DNA from: CAZKWG01 sp964615375
GTDB taxonomy: Bacteria; Myxococcota_A; UBA796; CAZKWG01
Assembly: GCA_964615375.1 (NCBI GenBank)
Contig: CAZTOW010000027.1
Span: 1 to 64,000 of the forward strand
Length of the DNA: 64,000 nt
Direction: 5' to 3'
Shown here: positions 1-8,075 of the stretch, in pieces
Numbering within the stretch: position 1 is the first letter of the stretch
How the letters are laid out: every line of letters starts with the position of its first letter
Notes under the pieces: generated by a model
What the model was told of the DNA's origin: nothing
The model's input: the letters and a program-made list of their open reading frames with translations, nothing else
Database searches by the model: none
Program-made: the position numbers and the translations under genes

Positions 1-3
1 TGT

Positions 4-342
4 TCATGTCGGACAGAAATTGTCCGAGCAATGCGGTGGACTCATGGAATGGAAGTCATATACACACCACACCTCGTCGAATGCCAGGTTCTCGTCCCGC
101 TCGGCGCGGGCTCTCTCCTCGGCAGCACGCTTGAGCGCGACCGCACGCTCGACCAGGGTGCGAGGGGTTCCATGCTCCTTTGAAATGCTGACTTCAACAA
201 GGGGATTTCGGCACGCATCACGGAACGCGTAGAAGTACGTGGGCTCGGTGATCTGCCCCTCACAGACCACGAGTATCCGATGCCGTGGCTGTCTGGGCAC
301 CGTCTGGCGAGCAGGGCGCCTCGCGCGGTCTCGCCTTGTCAC
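4..342 (-). CDS. RloB/AbiLii-like protein, truncated, probably broken
   Basis: The 112-residue product starts like the RloB family: a basic N-terminus, then ILVVCEG near residues 23-29, a TEPTYFYAF block, and FDEVWCVYD near residues 88-96. RloB proteins are usually about 200 residues and continue with an acidic motif and an NPCFELW block. Here the frame runs into a short unrelated tail and a stop at 4-6, so the second half is missing. The start is GTG, overlapping the stop of the ATPase gene (GTGA, 339-342), so the two are coupled. RloA/RloB pairs correspond to the AbiL abortive-infection type; that role is inferred. Because the gene ends at the window edge, a frameshift with continuation outside cannot be excluded. 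Confidence 0.6.
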   Translation of the reverse strand: MTRRDRARRPARQTVPRQPRHRILVVCEGQITEPTYFYAFRDACRNPLVEVSISKEHGTPRTLVERAVALKRAAEERARAERDENLAFDEVWCVYDFHSMSPPHCSDNFCPT

Positions 343-1616
343 TCACCACTTCCGGGTGGCACAAGCGAACCAAGAAAGGGGATCGCACCGTAGCGACCCT
401 GGAGATACCCGCGCTCGACATTTTCTTGTTTTCTCGGCTGATAGTCAGTCAGCGGATAAATTTGTGTTGCGCCCTGCTTGTCCTTCTCGGTCAGCCAGAT
501 CTGGTCCCGTCGGAGTGTTGGCTCCCCCGACATCGTTCCAAGCAGGTTCGTGTCATGGGTGCTGAAGATAAGCTGCGCGTTCTTGGGGTTGAGCGTCGGA
601 TCGTTGAACTGCCGCACGATCAGCTGCGCCAGGAGCGGATGGAGGCTCTTCTCCAGCTCGTCCACGACGAGTACGCCTCCCCGCTCGATGACCTCGAGCA
701 GCGGCGCTGCGAGATGGAAAATTGTCTGGGTGCCGTGCGACTCCTCCTCCAACGGCAACCAGCCAGCGTCGGAGCCCTGGTGGCATAGGTAGATACGCCG
801 TCGCACACCGGCCGATGGGCCCCTGGCCGGGTATGGACTCTCCTCCATCACGAGCTTCACGTCCAGAATGCCGACATCGGCTGCCCGGAGGAGCTCGAGC
901 AGGCCGGCCAACCGTGCCTCTCGTACACCTTCTTCAAGGTGCGGCAACAGCGTCGCCTGCTCGCCTTCGGCCGACAGTCCCAACCGGGCCCACGACAGGC
1001 TTCGCGGTCTCGGTCGCATGGTGGGGAGAGACTCGACCTGAATCCGCGAGATCCACCTGTAGACCGGACGCAGCTGCTCGTGCTGAAGCTGTGCGCTCGC
1101 CGAGAGGAACAGCGCATTGGGTCTCGTGACCTCCGCCACTACCCGGTTCTCACCCTTCAGCTTGTCGCCGAACTTGATGTCCTGCCGCTCGCGTTCGAAC
1201 CACACCTGCTTGTGCCCGAGTGGCCAGGCGTGGAGCCACTCTTCCAAGAACGCCAGTCCGTCCGTGGTAAAGCCGTACTCGAACCGCGTGCCATCGATGA
1301 CCGCGGTCATTTCGAACAGCGAGGGAGTCGCCACGTCACCCCAGGCGAAAGGGTCGCGAGGCACCCCACCCTCAGGCGACCAACTGCGATGCGAGTACAT
1401 CACTGCGTCCCGCAAGAACGCCATGGCCATCAGAAGGTTGCTCTTGCCGCTGGCGTTGGCACCGTAGAGGGCGGCGGCTGGCAGCAGAGGGTCCGCGACG
1501 CCGGAGACTCGCCTCGGCCGCGAATCGTCTGGGTCGCCACCGCGCCCGGCCACGAGCGTCAGAGCCTGCTCCTCCCGGATAGATCGGTGATTCTCGACTC
1601 TGAACTCGATGAGCAT
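339..1616 (-). CDS. RloA/AbiLi-type AAA ATPase (copy 1)
   Basis: 425-residue ATPase of the COG1106 (AAA15/OLD-like) group. The Walker A GANASGKSN lies at about residues 52-60, a signature-like region with HGTQTIF precedes the Walker B strand LVVDELEKSLHP (about 314-326), and STHDTNLL follows as the switch histidine. The end carries the family's RDQIWL and YLQGRYGAIPFLG blocks, so the protein looks full length. In phage-defence loci of the AbiL/RloAB type this ATPase works with a RloB partner, which here is coupled by GTGA but truncated. A second copy with the same layout sits at 14903-16225. Defence function is inferred from family and partner. Confidence 0.85.
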   Translation of the reverse strand: MLIEFRVENHRSIREEQALTLVAGRGGDPDDSRPRRVSGVADPLLPAAALYGANASGKSNLLMAMAFLRDAVMYSHRSWSPEGGVPRDPFAWGDVATPSLFEMTAVIDGTRFEYGFTTDGLAFLEEWLHAWPLGHKQVWFERERQDIKFGDKLKGENRVVAEVTRPNALFLSASAQLQHEQLRPVYRWISRIQVESLPTMRPRPRSLSWARLGLSAEGEQATLLPHLEEGVREARLAGLLELLRAADVGILDVKLVMEESPYPARGPSAGVRRRIYLCHQGSDAGWLPLEEESHGTQTIFHLAAPLLEVIERGGVLVVDELEKSLHPLLAQLIVRQFNDPTLNPKNAQLIFSTHDTNLLGTMSGEPTLRRDQIWLTEKDKQGATQIYPLTDYQPRKQENVERGYLQGRYGAIPFLGSLVPPGSGE

Positions 1617-1660
1617 GCCGCGGCAGACCTCAGCGAGGAGGTATCCACGAGAGGCACTAT

Positions 1661-1677
1661 CCGCAAGATATTTGCGG
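1661..1677 (-). promoter_or_regulatory. Inverted repeat upstream of ATPase copy 1
   Basis: CCGCAA, five bases, then TTGCGG, lying 45-61 bases before the ATPase start in an AT-richer stretch. A similar repeat with the same TTCCGCA core precedes the second ATPase gene at 16281-16295. It may be an operator or promoter element. Confidence 0.35.
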
Positions 1678-1714
1678 AACTGTCACCAAAAATCGTGCCC
1701 GAGCGCCGGGACAC

Positions 1715-1818
1715 ACTGCACCCTCGTCGTCACCCCGGGCGAGCCGATGCGCGTGGGCTTCGACCAGCAGAGCGTCGACGTCTACAACCGGACCGGGGCC
1801 TGGAGCCCGAAGCCTTAG
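1715..1818 (+). pseudogene. 3' remnant of a truncated plus-strand gene
   Basis: From about 1715 the plus strand encodes roughly 34 residues (beginning CTLVVTPGEPMRVGFDQ) that end at TAG 1816-1818. Third positions are almost all G or C, as in real genes here, while the frame upstream of about 1710 loses this bias. The stop overlaps the stop of the HEAT gene on the other strand. I read it as the tail of a gene whose front was removed when the ATPase module arrived. The parent protein is not recognised. Confidence 0.4.
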
Positions 1819-2579
1819 CGGATCTGCCCCGCAGCGCGGGCGACCCGCGGGTCGAGATCCTGGCGCAGCGTGCTCAGCGCGGGGAGGGCGGCGAGGCGGG
1901 GGGCGTCCAGGCGCTCCAGGGCGCGCAGGGCGCGGAGCCGGACCTCGGCGTCCTCGTCGGCGAGCAGACCCGCGAGCCCGTCCCAGCCCGCGTCCAGGTG
2001 CAGCCAGCCGGCGGAGCGAGCGGCCTCGGCCCGGACGAGCGCGCTCGGGTCGTCCAGGGCGTCCAGGACCAGCGCGCTCAGTGTGGCGCCGTCGGGGCGA
2101 CCGCCGATGGCCCGCTGCGCGGCGGCCCGGACCTCGGCGGAGGGGTCGCGCACGGCCAGGCGCAGGCCGCGCGCGGCGTCGGCGGGCTCGGCCTCGCGCA
2201 GGACCTCAGCCAGCATCCGGCGCACGGCCACGTCCTGCTCCACCGCGAGCTGACCGGCGACCACCGCGCTCCATTCCCCGCCCGACTTCACGGCGGCCTC
2301 GATCAGCGCCACCCGCAGGGCCTGGGGCTCCGCGGGGTCGAGGGCGCGGCTCAGCAGGACCGGGGTGGCGTGGGGGTTCCAGACCTCCTCGCCCACGAAG
2401 CGTGGCATGCCGTTGCGGGTGAGGATGGGCTCGGCCTCGGCGGCGGCCTTCGCCTCGTTCGGGTGCTGGGACCAGGCCAGCTCCGTGCGCGCGTCGAGCT
2501 CGGCGCGCCAGTCAGCGGCGGAGGCGGCGCCGACACCGGAGAGGGAGAAGGCCAGGGCGAGGGTCCAGAGCAGGCGCAT
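1815..2579 (-). CDS. Secreted HEAT-repeat protein
   Basis: 254 residues. A Sec signal peptide covers about residues 1-22 (cleavage near AASAA), followed from about residue 80 by tandem alpha-helical HEAT/PBS-lyase-like repeats with the pattern DPSAEVRAAAQRA and DEDAEVRLRALRAL. Such repeats form scaffolds for protein contacts; no catalytic residues are visible. The gene starts one base after the stop of the deiminase-like lipoprotein gene, with a GAGGAGG ribosome site inside that gene's end, so they form one operon. A periplasmic partner or substrate adaptor for that enzyme is possible but inferred. Confidence 0.75.
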   Translation of the reverse strand: MRLLWTLALAFSLSGVGAASAADWRAELDARTELAWSQHPNEAKAAAEAEPILTRNGMPRFVGEEVWNPHATPVLLSRALDPAEPQALRVALIEAAVKSGGEWSAVVAGQLAVEQDVAVRRMLAEVLREAEPADAARGLRLAVRDPSAEVRAAAQRAIGGRPDGATLSALVLDALDDPSALVRAEAARSAGWLHLDAGWDGLAGLLADEDAEVRLRALRALERLDAPRLAALPALSTLRQDLDPRVARAAGQIR

Positions 2580-2580
2580 C

Positions 2581-4134
2581 TCAGTCCTCCTCGGTGATGG
2601 CCTGGGTCCAGGCCTCGTCGGTGGGGCTGCGCAGGGTGTTCGACCCGCAGTGGACCTCGCCCCAGGCCCGGTGGTAGGCGCGCCAGTCGTCGATCCAGTG
2701 GGGCTCGACGCTGGCGGGCAGCACGCTGTTGACGTAGGCGATGAGCGGGTCGGAGCCCTGGTCGCCCTCGTCCTCGCGCAGGTAGGGGTCGGCGATGAAG
2801 AGGTGGACCGGCCCGTCCTCCGTGAGCTGCGAGACCTGCAGGTTCACCGTGCCCGGGATGAGGGAGAGGCCGTAGCCGCCGCAGTAGCCGTTCTCCTCGA
2901 AGACGGCCGGGATGCGGATGACGTCCGACTCCTGGATCCCGCCCTCGCGCATGAGGACCTCCAGGTTGGCCTCGATGTAGTCCGCCTGGATGTCCTCGTT
3001 GTAGGACCACAGCGCCGCGTCATCCAGCAGGTCCTGGATGGTGCCGTACCCGTGCAGGTTCTTGTACTTGTCGAGCGCGACGGCGCCGTCCAGGCCCTGG
3101 AGGAAGCTGTGGCCCAGCCCGGTGTCGGCCAGCAGCACCCAGAAGCCCAGGCGCGCGGCCGGGTCGGGGATGGTCGTCATGAATTCGTCCACGTGCCCGA
3201 CGCAGAGGAAGCTGACGTCCAGGTTGAAGGGGTCCTGCACCCCCTGGGCCGTGAGCTCGTCGATGAGCTCCTGCTGCGGCCCGCCGCCGTTCCAGAGCCC
3301 GTAGTAGATCCGGCCGAAGGGGTAGTGCGTGCCGTTCACCGTGACCGGCGGCAGGACCTCCATGTTGCCGAAGGAGTCCTGGGAGCTGGCGCGGCCGGTC
3401 CCCCAGGTGTTGATCCAGACGTCGGGGGCGAGGAGCTCCGCCTCCGGGAGCGCGTCCAGATAGCGGTCGCCCTGCGAGCGCACCGAGTCGATGATGATGT
3501 TCAGGCGCTGGTTCGGCGCGGTGGCCGTCCCGAGCTCGATCTCGTCCTGAATCCAGACGTCGTAACCATAGGACGCGAGGTTGAAGGACGAGAACTGGTC
3601 CTGCAGCACCGCCTCGAAGCCGTCGATGAAGTCCCCGTTGGTCTGCGTCCCGCCGTCCATCGCGTAGACGCGCTCGGCCAGCTGCAGGTGGTGGTTGAGG
3701 ATGAGCGGCGCGCCGCGCACGGCGATGCTGGCCTCCTCGTGCCCGCCGTCCACGCCGTCCCAGACCACGGTCACGGTGGCCTCCGACAGGAAGTCGGGGA
3801 CCTCGAACTGCAGCAGGATGTCGCCGCCCACGTCCATCGTGGCCTGGGTAATCTCGTCGTACAGCACCAGCTCGCCGGCGCGGTAGACGCGAGCGTCCCC
3901 CTCCACCGAGAGCGTCATCTCGCCCTCGTCCGCCCACAGCAGGGCGCGGGCGAGGTCGTCGTCGTCCTTCACCCCCGCGGACTCCCAGTCGGCCACGCCG
4001 TCCCGGTTGTCGTCGTCGAGGTTCGGCACGACGAAGACCTCGCTGGGGACGGTGAATTCCTCCTCAGCGGGCCTCACGCGGTGGTCGCAGGCGTACAGCA
4101 GGAGCAGAGGCGGCCCGAGGAGGCTGAGGCGCAT
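2581..4134 (-). CDS. Peptidyl-arginine-deiminase-like lipoprotein
   Basis: 517 residues from the ATG at 4134, which has a GGGAGGG site and gives a signal ending LLLLYAC (lipid Cys16); an upstream start would add 15 residues before the signal. The mature N-terminal half resembles the PAD middle domain, with a calcium-type segment LDDDNRDGVADW. The C-terminal half matches the PAD catalytic domain block by block: WIQDEIELG, SFGNMEVLPPVTV, YPFGRIYYG, VGHVDEFM and EVHCGSNTLR. All four catalytic residues are present (Asp197, His314, Asp316, Cys496). PAD enzymes convert protein arginine to citrulline with calcium. A lipid-anchored form would act in the periplasm or on the cell surface. Activity is inferred from residues only. 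Confidence 0.85.
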   Translation of the reverse strand: MRLSLLGPPLLLLYACDHRVRPAEEEFTVPSEVFVVPNLDDDNRDGVADWESAGVKDDDDLARALLWADEGEMTLSVEGDARVYRAGELVLYDEITQATMDVGGDILLQFEVPDFLSEATVTVVWDGVDGGHEEASIAVRGAPLILNHHLQLAERVYAMDGGTQTNGDFIDGFEAVLQDQFSSFNLASYGYDVWIQDEIELGTATAPNQRLNIIIDSVRSQGDRYLDALPEAELLAPDVWINTWGTGRASSQDSFGNMEVLPPVTVNGTHYPFGRIYYGLWNGGGPQQELIDELTAQGVQDPFNLDVSFLCVGHVDEFMTTIPDPAARLGFWVLLADTGLGHSFLQGLDGAVALDKYKNLHGYGTIQDLLDDAALWSYNEDIQADYIEANLEVLMREGGIQESDVIRIPAVFEENGYCGGYGLSLIPGTVNLQVSQLTEDGPVHLFIADPYLREDEGDQGSDPLIAYVNSVLPASVEPHWIDDWRAYHRAWGEVHCGSNTLRSPTDEAWTQAITEED

Positions 4135-4199
4135 TCGCCCTCCCGCGCTGACGGTAGCTCCTCGGCCCGGCGAGCGCAATCACGGCGAGCGCTTTCGTG

Positions 4200-6200
4200 T
4201 CATTTCAAGACAAAGTTGTTGATCACCTGAACAATTACACCCAGGATGGATATCCCGGCGATCAGCCCCGAGCTGGCCGGGACCAGGTACTCCTCGGCGC
4301 TCTTCTTCCAGGTGCGCGACCAGAGGGCCGCGATCACGGCGCCGACGAAGAGGGAGATGGGGTACTGCGCGGGCAGGACGAAGCCGAGCCCGATGCCCGT
4401 GGCCGAGGGCACCCAGGTCCGGTACTTCCCGGCGGCCTTCTCCAACAGCACGAGCCCGGCGCCGATGATGAGCCCGACGAAGATGGCGCGGACGTGCATC
4501 TCGTGGAGGTTGTCGAAGCCCAGCTTGAAGACCTCGGCCACCGCCCGCCAGCTCTGGGCAGCGGGGGCCGGGAAGGCCGGGGCCTTGTCGTCGGTGCCCA
4601 TCAGCGCCGTGGCGTCAGGGATGAAGAGGTAGAAGCCGATGACCGTGGCGATGGTGCCCGAGAGGATCCCGGCCGCCTGAGCTACGAACTGACGCCGAGG
4701 ATCGGCGCCCAGCAGGTAGCCGCTCTTCAGATCGTTCAGCAGGTCGGCGCTGGCGCTGGCGGCGCCGGCCGTGATGCCCGCGGTCATCAGGTTGGCCGTG
4801 GCGTTCTGGGGGATCAGCGCGCCGTAGGTGAGCTGCATGATCTTGCCCATCGCGCCCGTCGGCGTGAAGTCGGCCTCCCCCGTGGCGCGCGCGGCGACCA
4901 GGCAGAGGGCGAAGGTCATCAGCACCGCGAGGATCCCGTAGTAGAAGGGGATCTCGAAGTACGCGTGGGCGAGCCCGACCACGGCCGCGCCGCTCACCAG
5001 CACGCCCGCGGCGAACCAGGAGCTCGACACCTCCACGTCGGCGTGCTGGCTCTTCTCGCCGCCGCGCAGGCCCTGGAAGGCGCGCACGATGGTCCGCCAC
5101 TGGAACGCGAAGGACAGCAGCCCGCTGGCCACCATGATCGGCGCGCCCAGCCAGAGACCGACCTCCTTCCACGCCTTCGCCGCCTTGGTGACCCCGTAGA
5201 CCACGTCCCCCTTCGGGTTGGTCCAGGCGTACTCCAGCCCGGCCGGGCCCACCAGCCAGGCCAGCGCCAGCGCGGCCAGCAGCATCCACACGCCCGTGCG
5301 CAGCCCGACCAGCGCCCCCGCCGCCACCATGACCGGGTTCATGTCCCAGACCACGCCCCAGTCCGAGGGCTTGAGCGCCGCGGTCTGCCCGTCCGCCCCG
5401 GTGTGCGAGCCGCGCCCGGGGAGCCAGTCGAACATCGGCCAGGTGGCGGGCAGCAGGGGCTCTCGCGTGGTCGTGCTGCTGCCGTCGGGGTTGGTGACCA
5501 CCTTGCTGACCGCGTTCATGTCGATGAGCAGCGGGAAGACGGCCCCCGCCAGCGCCGTCCACAGGAGCACCCGCGCCTTGCGCACCGCCTCCTCGCCGGA
5601 CGCATAGAAGGTCTGGAGGGTCACGGCCGCGGCGGTGCCCGAGGGGAAGGTCAGCCGCTCCCGGTTGATGAGCGAGCGCTTGATGGGGATGGCCAGCGAC
5701 ACGCCCAGCAGGGCGATGGCGGCCGTCCAGGAGGCCATGAGCGGCCAGGGCATGTGCTCGCCCGCCGGGTTCTCCGGCGTCACCGTGAGCATGAGCAGGG
5801 CCGGCAGCGCCGAGACCATCGTGCTGCCCGTCGAGTAGCCCGCGGCCGAGGCCGTGGACTGCATGCAGTTGTTCTCCAGGATCCCCAGCTGCGAGCGCGC
5901 CAGACCCATCTTCAGCGCGAGGTTCCACAGCACGAAGCTCATCACGCAGGCCGTGATCGCCACGCCGACGTGGATGCCCACCTTCAGGCCGATGTAGAGG
6001 TTGGTGAACGCCAGCAGGAAGCCCAGCAGGGAGCCCAGGATCACCGCCCGCCAGGTCAGCTGCGGCGCGTGCTCTCCCCGGTAGGCGTTCTGGTACCACT
6101 CCTCCTCGCTCATCTTGCCGACCTCGGACGGCGGGATGCTCAGCGGAGCGCTCGCGGCGATCTCTTCGGGGGTCTCGGCGGGGCGCTGGAACAGGGGCAT
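4200..6200 (-). CDS. OPT-family oligopeptide transporter
   Basis: 666 residues with many hydrophobic membrane segments. After a short cytoplasmic N-terminus come TWRAVILGSLLGF and NLYIGLKVGIHVGVAI, characteristic of the OPT/YSL superfamily, and later an NCMQSTASAAGYSTGS loop also typical of it. Members import oligopeptides or metal chelates using proton symport; the substrate cannot be read from sequence. Length is normal for bacterial OPT proteins. The start at 6200 has a GGAG site upstream. It is followed by the deiminase/HEAT pair on the same strand after 65 bases, so co-transcription is possible but not shown. Confidence 0.9.
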   Translation of the reverse strand: MPLFQRPAETPEEIAASAPLSIPPSEVGKMSEEEWYQNAYRGEHAPQLTWRAVILGSLLGFLLAFTNLYIGLKVGIHVGVAITACVMSFVLWNLALKMGLARSQLGILENNCMQSTASAAGYSTGSTMVSALPALLMLTVTPENPAGEHMPWPLMASWTAAIALLGVSLAIPIKRSLINRERLTFPSGTAAAVTLQTFYASGEEAVRKARVLLWTALAGAVFPLLIDMNAVSKVVTNPDGSSTTTREPLLPATWPMFDWLPGRGSHTGADGQTAALKPSDWGVVWDMNPVMVAAGALVGLRTGVWMLLAALALAWLVGPAGLEYAWTNPKGDVVYGVTKAAKAWKEVGLWLGAPIMVASGLLSFAFQWRTIVRAFQGLRGGEKSQHADVEVSSSWFAAGVLVSGAAVVGLAHAYFEIPFYYGILAVLMTFALCLVAARATGEADFTPTGAMGKIMQLTYGALIPQNATANLMTAGITAGAASASADLLNDLKSGYLLGADPRRQFVAQAAGILSGTIATVIGFYLFIPDATALMGTDDKAPAFPAPAAQSWRAVAEVFKLGFDNLHEMHVRAIFVGLIIGAGLVLLEKAAGKYRTWVPSATGIGLGFVLPAQYPISLFVGAVIAALWSRTWKKSAEEYLVPASSGLIAGISILGVIVQVINNFVLK

Positions 6201-6258
6201 CGGAGCTCCGGGAGCGAGAAGACGCTCCCCTATTTGAATGCTCCAGGCCGGTCCACGT

Positions 6259-7326
6259 CTATTCTTTGCCCAGCCACGCCCCCGCCTCGCCCCCGCCTGG
6301 CCCTGGGGCGAGCTCCAGGAAGACCAGCTCCGGCAGGCAGTTGAAGCGCAGGCGCGGCGCGTCCCCCCGCTCCATCCCCACGCCGCGGCTCACGTAGAGG
6401 GTCTGGTCGGGCCCGAGGCGCGTGAGCCCGCTGGCCCAGGCCCGCGGGACCTTGGAGAAGGTGATCAGCGGCCCCAGCAGCGGGAGCCGCACCTGGCCGC
6501 CGTGGGTGTGGCCGGCGAGCAGCAGGTTCCCCGGAGGGTCGCCCAGCGCGAAGTCGGGGCCATGGCCCATGAGGACGCTGAAGCCCTCGCCCACGTCGGG
6601 CAGCGGCTCGCGGGCGAAGGAGGCCGCGAAGGAGAGCGGGTAGACCGTGAGCTCCTCGTGCTGGAAGGCGCGCGTCTCGCGCACGGGGATGACGCTGCTG
6701 CCCTCGAACAGGCGCTCCCAGCCGGCGCGCCACTCCATGTTCCCCTGCACGGCGTAGGCGGGCGGCGCGGAGCCTCCCACGAAGCCGCTCTCGCGCAGGA
6801 GGGCCTGGAAGGCGGGCACCCCCGCCTCGTAGGCCGCGTCGTCGTGAATCTGGAGGTAGTCCCCCGCGAACAGCACGAGGTCCGGCCGCGCGTCCAGCAC
6901 CCGGCGCAGCACCTCGCGCTCGCGCTCGCCCACGCGATCCGTCTGGAGGTCCGCCACCAGCGCCACCCGCCAGGGCCGGCGCAGCAGGGGCGAGCGCACC
7001 TGAAGCGTGGTCACGTCGAGCATGCGCGGCTCGACCAGGAAGGCGTCGGCCCCCACCACCAGCAGCGCCCCCGCCAGGGCCGCCGGCCAGCGCCGCCCGA
7101 TCCGCCAGGAGGCGAAGCCCAGCAGCAGCGGCAGGTGCAGGAAGAGGGACCATGAGAGCAGGCGCATCGGCAGGAAGAGGCGCCCGAACAGCCGTCCCCC
7201 CACCACCGCCAGCGCCGTAGACAGCAGCAGCCCGGCCAGCAGGGCGACCTCCACCCGCCGCGCCCGCGCCACCACCAGCCCGCCGAGCGTGAGCGCGACG
7301 AGGTTGAAGACGAGATCCGCGATCAT
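6259..7326 (-). CDS. Membrane metallophosphoesterase, variant metal ligands
   Basis: 355 residues: about four membrane helices in the first 110 residues, then a calcineurin-like phosphoesterase domain as in YkuE/YaeI. Visible motifs are VADLQTD, FAGDYLQ, GNMEW, GHGPDF and GHTHGGQ. The usual DxH reads D-L-Q and the usual GNHD reads GNME, so two metal-binding histidines are replaced, while the GD aspartate and the GHxH pair remain. Relatives of this branch may use other ligands, so activity is open. The gene begins one base after the stop of the upstream lipoprotein gene, indicating an operon. The substrate is unknown. Confidence 0.8.
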   Translation of the reverse strand: MIADLVFNLVALTLGGLVVARARRVEVALLAGLLLSTALAVVGGRLFGRLFLPMRLLSWSLFLHLPLLLGFASWRIGRRWPAALAGALLVVGADAFLVEPRMLDVTTLQVRSPLLRRPWRVALVADLQTDRVGEREREVLRRVLDARPDLVLFAGDYLQIHDDAAYEAGVPAFQALLRESGFVGGSAPPAYAVQGNMEWRAGWERLFEGSSVIPVRETRAFQHEELTVYPLSFAASFAREPLPDVGEGFSVLMGHGPDFALGDPPGNLLLAGHTHGGQVRLPLLGPLITFSKVPRAWASGLTRLGPDQTLYVSRGVGMERGDAPRLRFNCLPELVFLELAPGPGGGEAGAWLGKE

Positions 7327-7327
7327 G

Positions 7328-7891
7328 TCAGGGGCATGGCGAGGCCACGGCGCTGGCGTCGAAGCTCAAGGACGGGCAGGCGCTGACCTCGCCGTTCCCG
7401 CTGTAGACGAGATCCGCCGTGTCCTCCACCCAGGCGTCGAGCCCGTTGCCCGAGATCGTGGCCACCCCTCCCTCCCGGAGCCAGAGGCTAACACCGTTGC
7501 CGGAGAGTGTGAGCGCCGCGCCGGGGTCCACGTAGTAGGTGCCGGCGTTGGCGTTGGCCATCACGCTGGAGCCCGCGCAGAGCCAGTAGCTGCCGCCGTT
7601 GTCCAGATCGGAGACCATCTCCGTCACCACGCTGACCTCGGCGGGCAGGGTCGGCGCGCAGGCCGACGGCTGACCGGTCTCGCCCTCGCCCTCGCCCTCG
7701 CCTTCCCCTTCGCCCTCCCCTTCGCCCTCGCCGCTGGGGAGGCCGCTGTCGCCTTCGCCCTCCCCTTCGCCCTCGCCCTCGCCCGAGGGGCCGGAGTCGC
7801 TGGAGCCTCCCCCCAGGTCCTTCAGATCCACAACCCCCGCGCTGCAGCTGAGGCTCAGAAGCAGCGGACCGACCTTCCAGACCTGGCTCAT
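7328..7891 (-). CDS. Lipoprotein with Gly-Glu linker and SGNG repeats
   Basis: 187 residues. The signal ends LLSLSC (lipid Cys16). Then comes an about 45-residue linker made almost only of GEGEGE runs, and a C-terminal domain with three spaced SGNG turns inside beta-type segments, resembling DUF3060-like repeats. Two or three cysteines near the start and end of the domain could be paired. Function is unknown. It is co-oriented with the phosphoesterase gene at a 1-base gap. The linker style recurs in the CAP lipoprotein at 18349-18978. Confidence 0.7.
   Translation of the reverse strand: MSQVWKVGPLLLSLSCSAGVVDLKDLGGGSSDSGPSGEGEGEGEGEGDSGLPSGEGEGEGEGEGEGEGEGETGQPSACAPTLPAEVSVVTEMVSDLDNGGSYWLCAGSSVMANANAGTYYVDPGAALTLSGNGVSLWLREGGVATISGNGLDAWVEDTADLVYSGNGEVSACPSLSFDASAVASPCP
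7679..7787 (-). repeat. Tandem Gly-Glu coding repeat
   Basis: Two blocks of the hexamer encoding Gly-Glu (7681-7732 and 7750-7786), separated by a DSGLPS insert. It is coding low complexity inside the lipoprotein and probably varies in copy number between strains. Confidence 0.8.
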
Positions 7892-8075
7892 GCTTCCCTC
7901 CGTGGCACCAGCGTATCACGGGCGAAGCGCCTGCATTTTCAGCGAGAAAGGGCCACTTTCATCTGACCCCGCACCCCTCACTTCTGGGCGCGGCCAACCC
8001 CTGCCCGATCAATCGGCGCGGCACCCCTGGGCGACCGTGCGCCCGCGGGCTATCGGCCTGCCCGGAGCCCTCCCC

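Noticed and set aside
42..263. Separate small gene on the minus strand at the window start
   Set aside because: It is the out-of-frame shadow of the RloB-like gene.
939..2597. 552-residue plus-strand frame over the ATPase and HEAT genes
   Set aside because: Overlaps two genes with clear motifs on the other strand and has no domain. Only its neighbour frame at 1715-1818 shows real coding bias.
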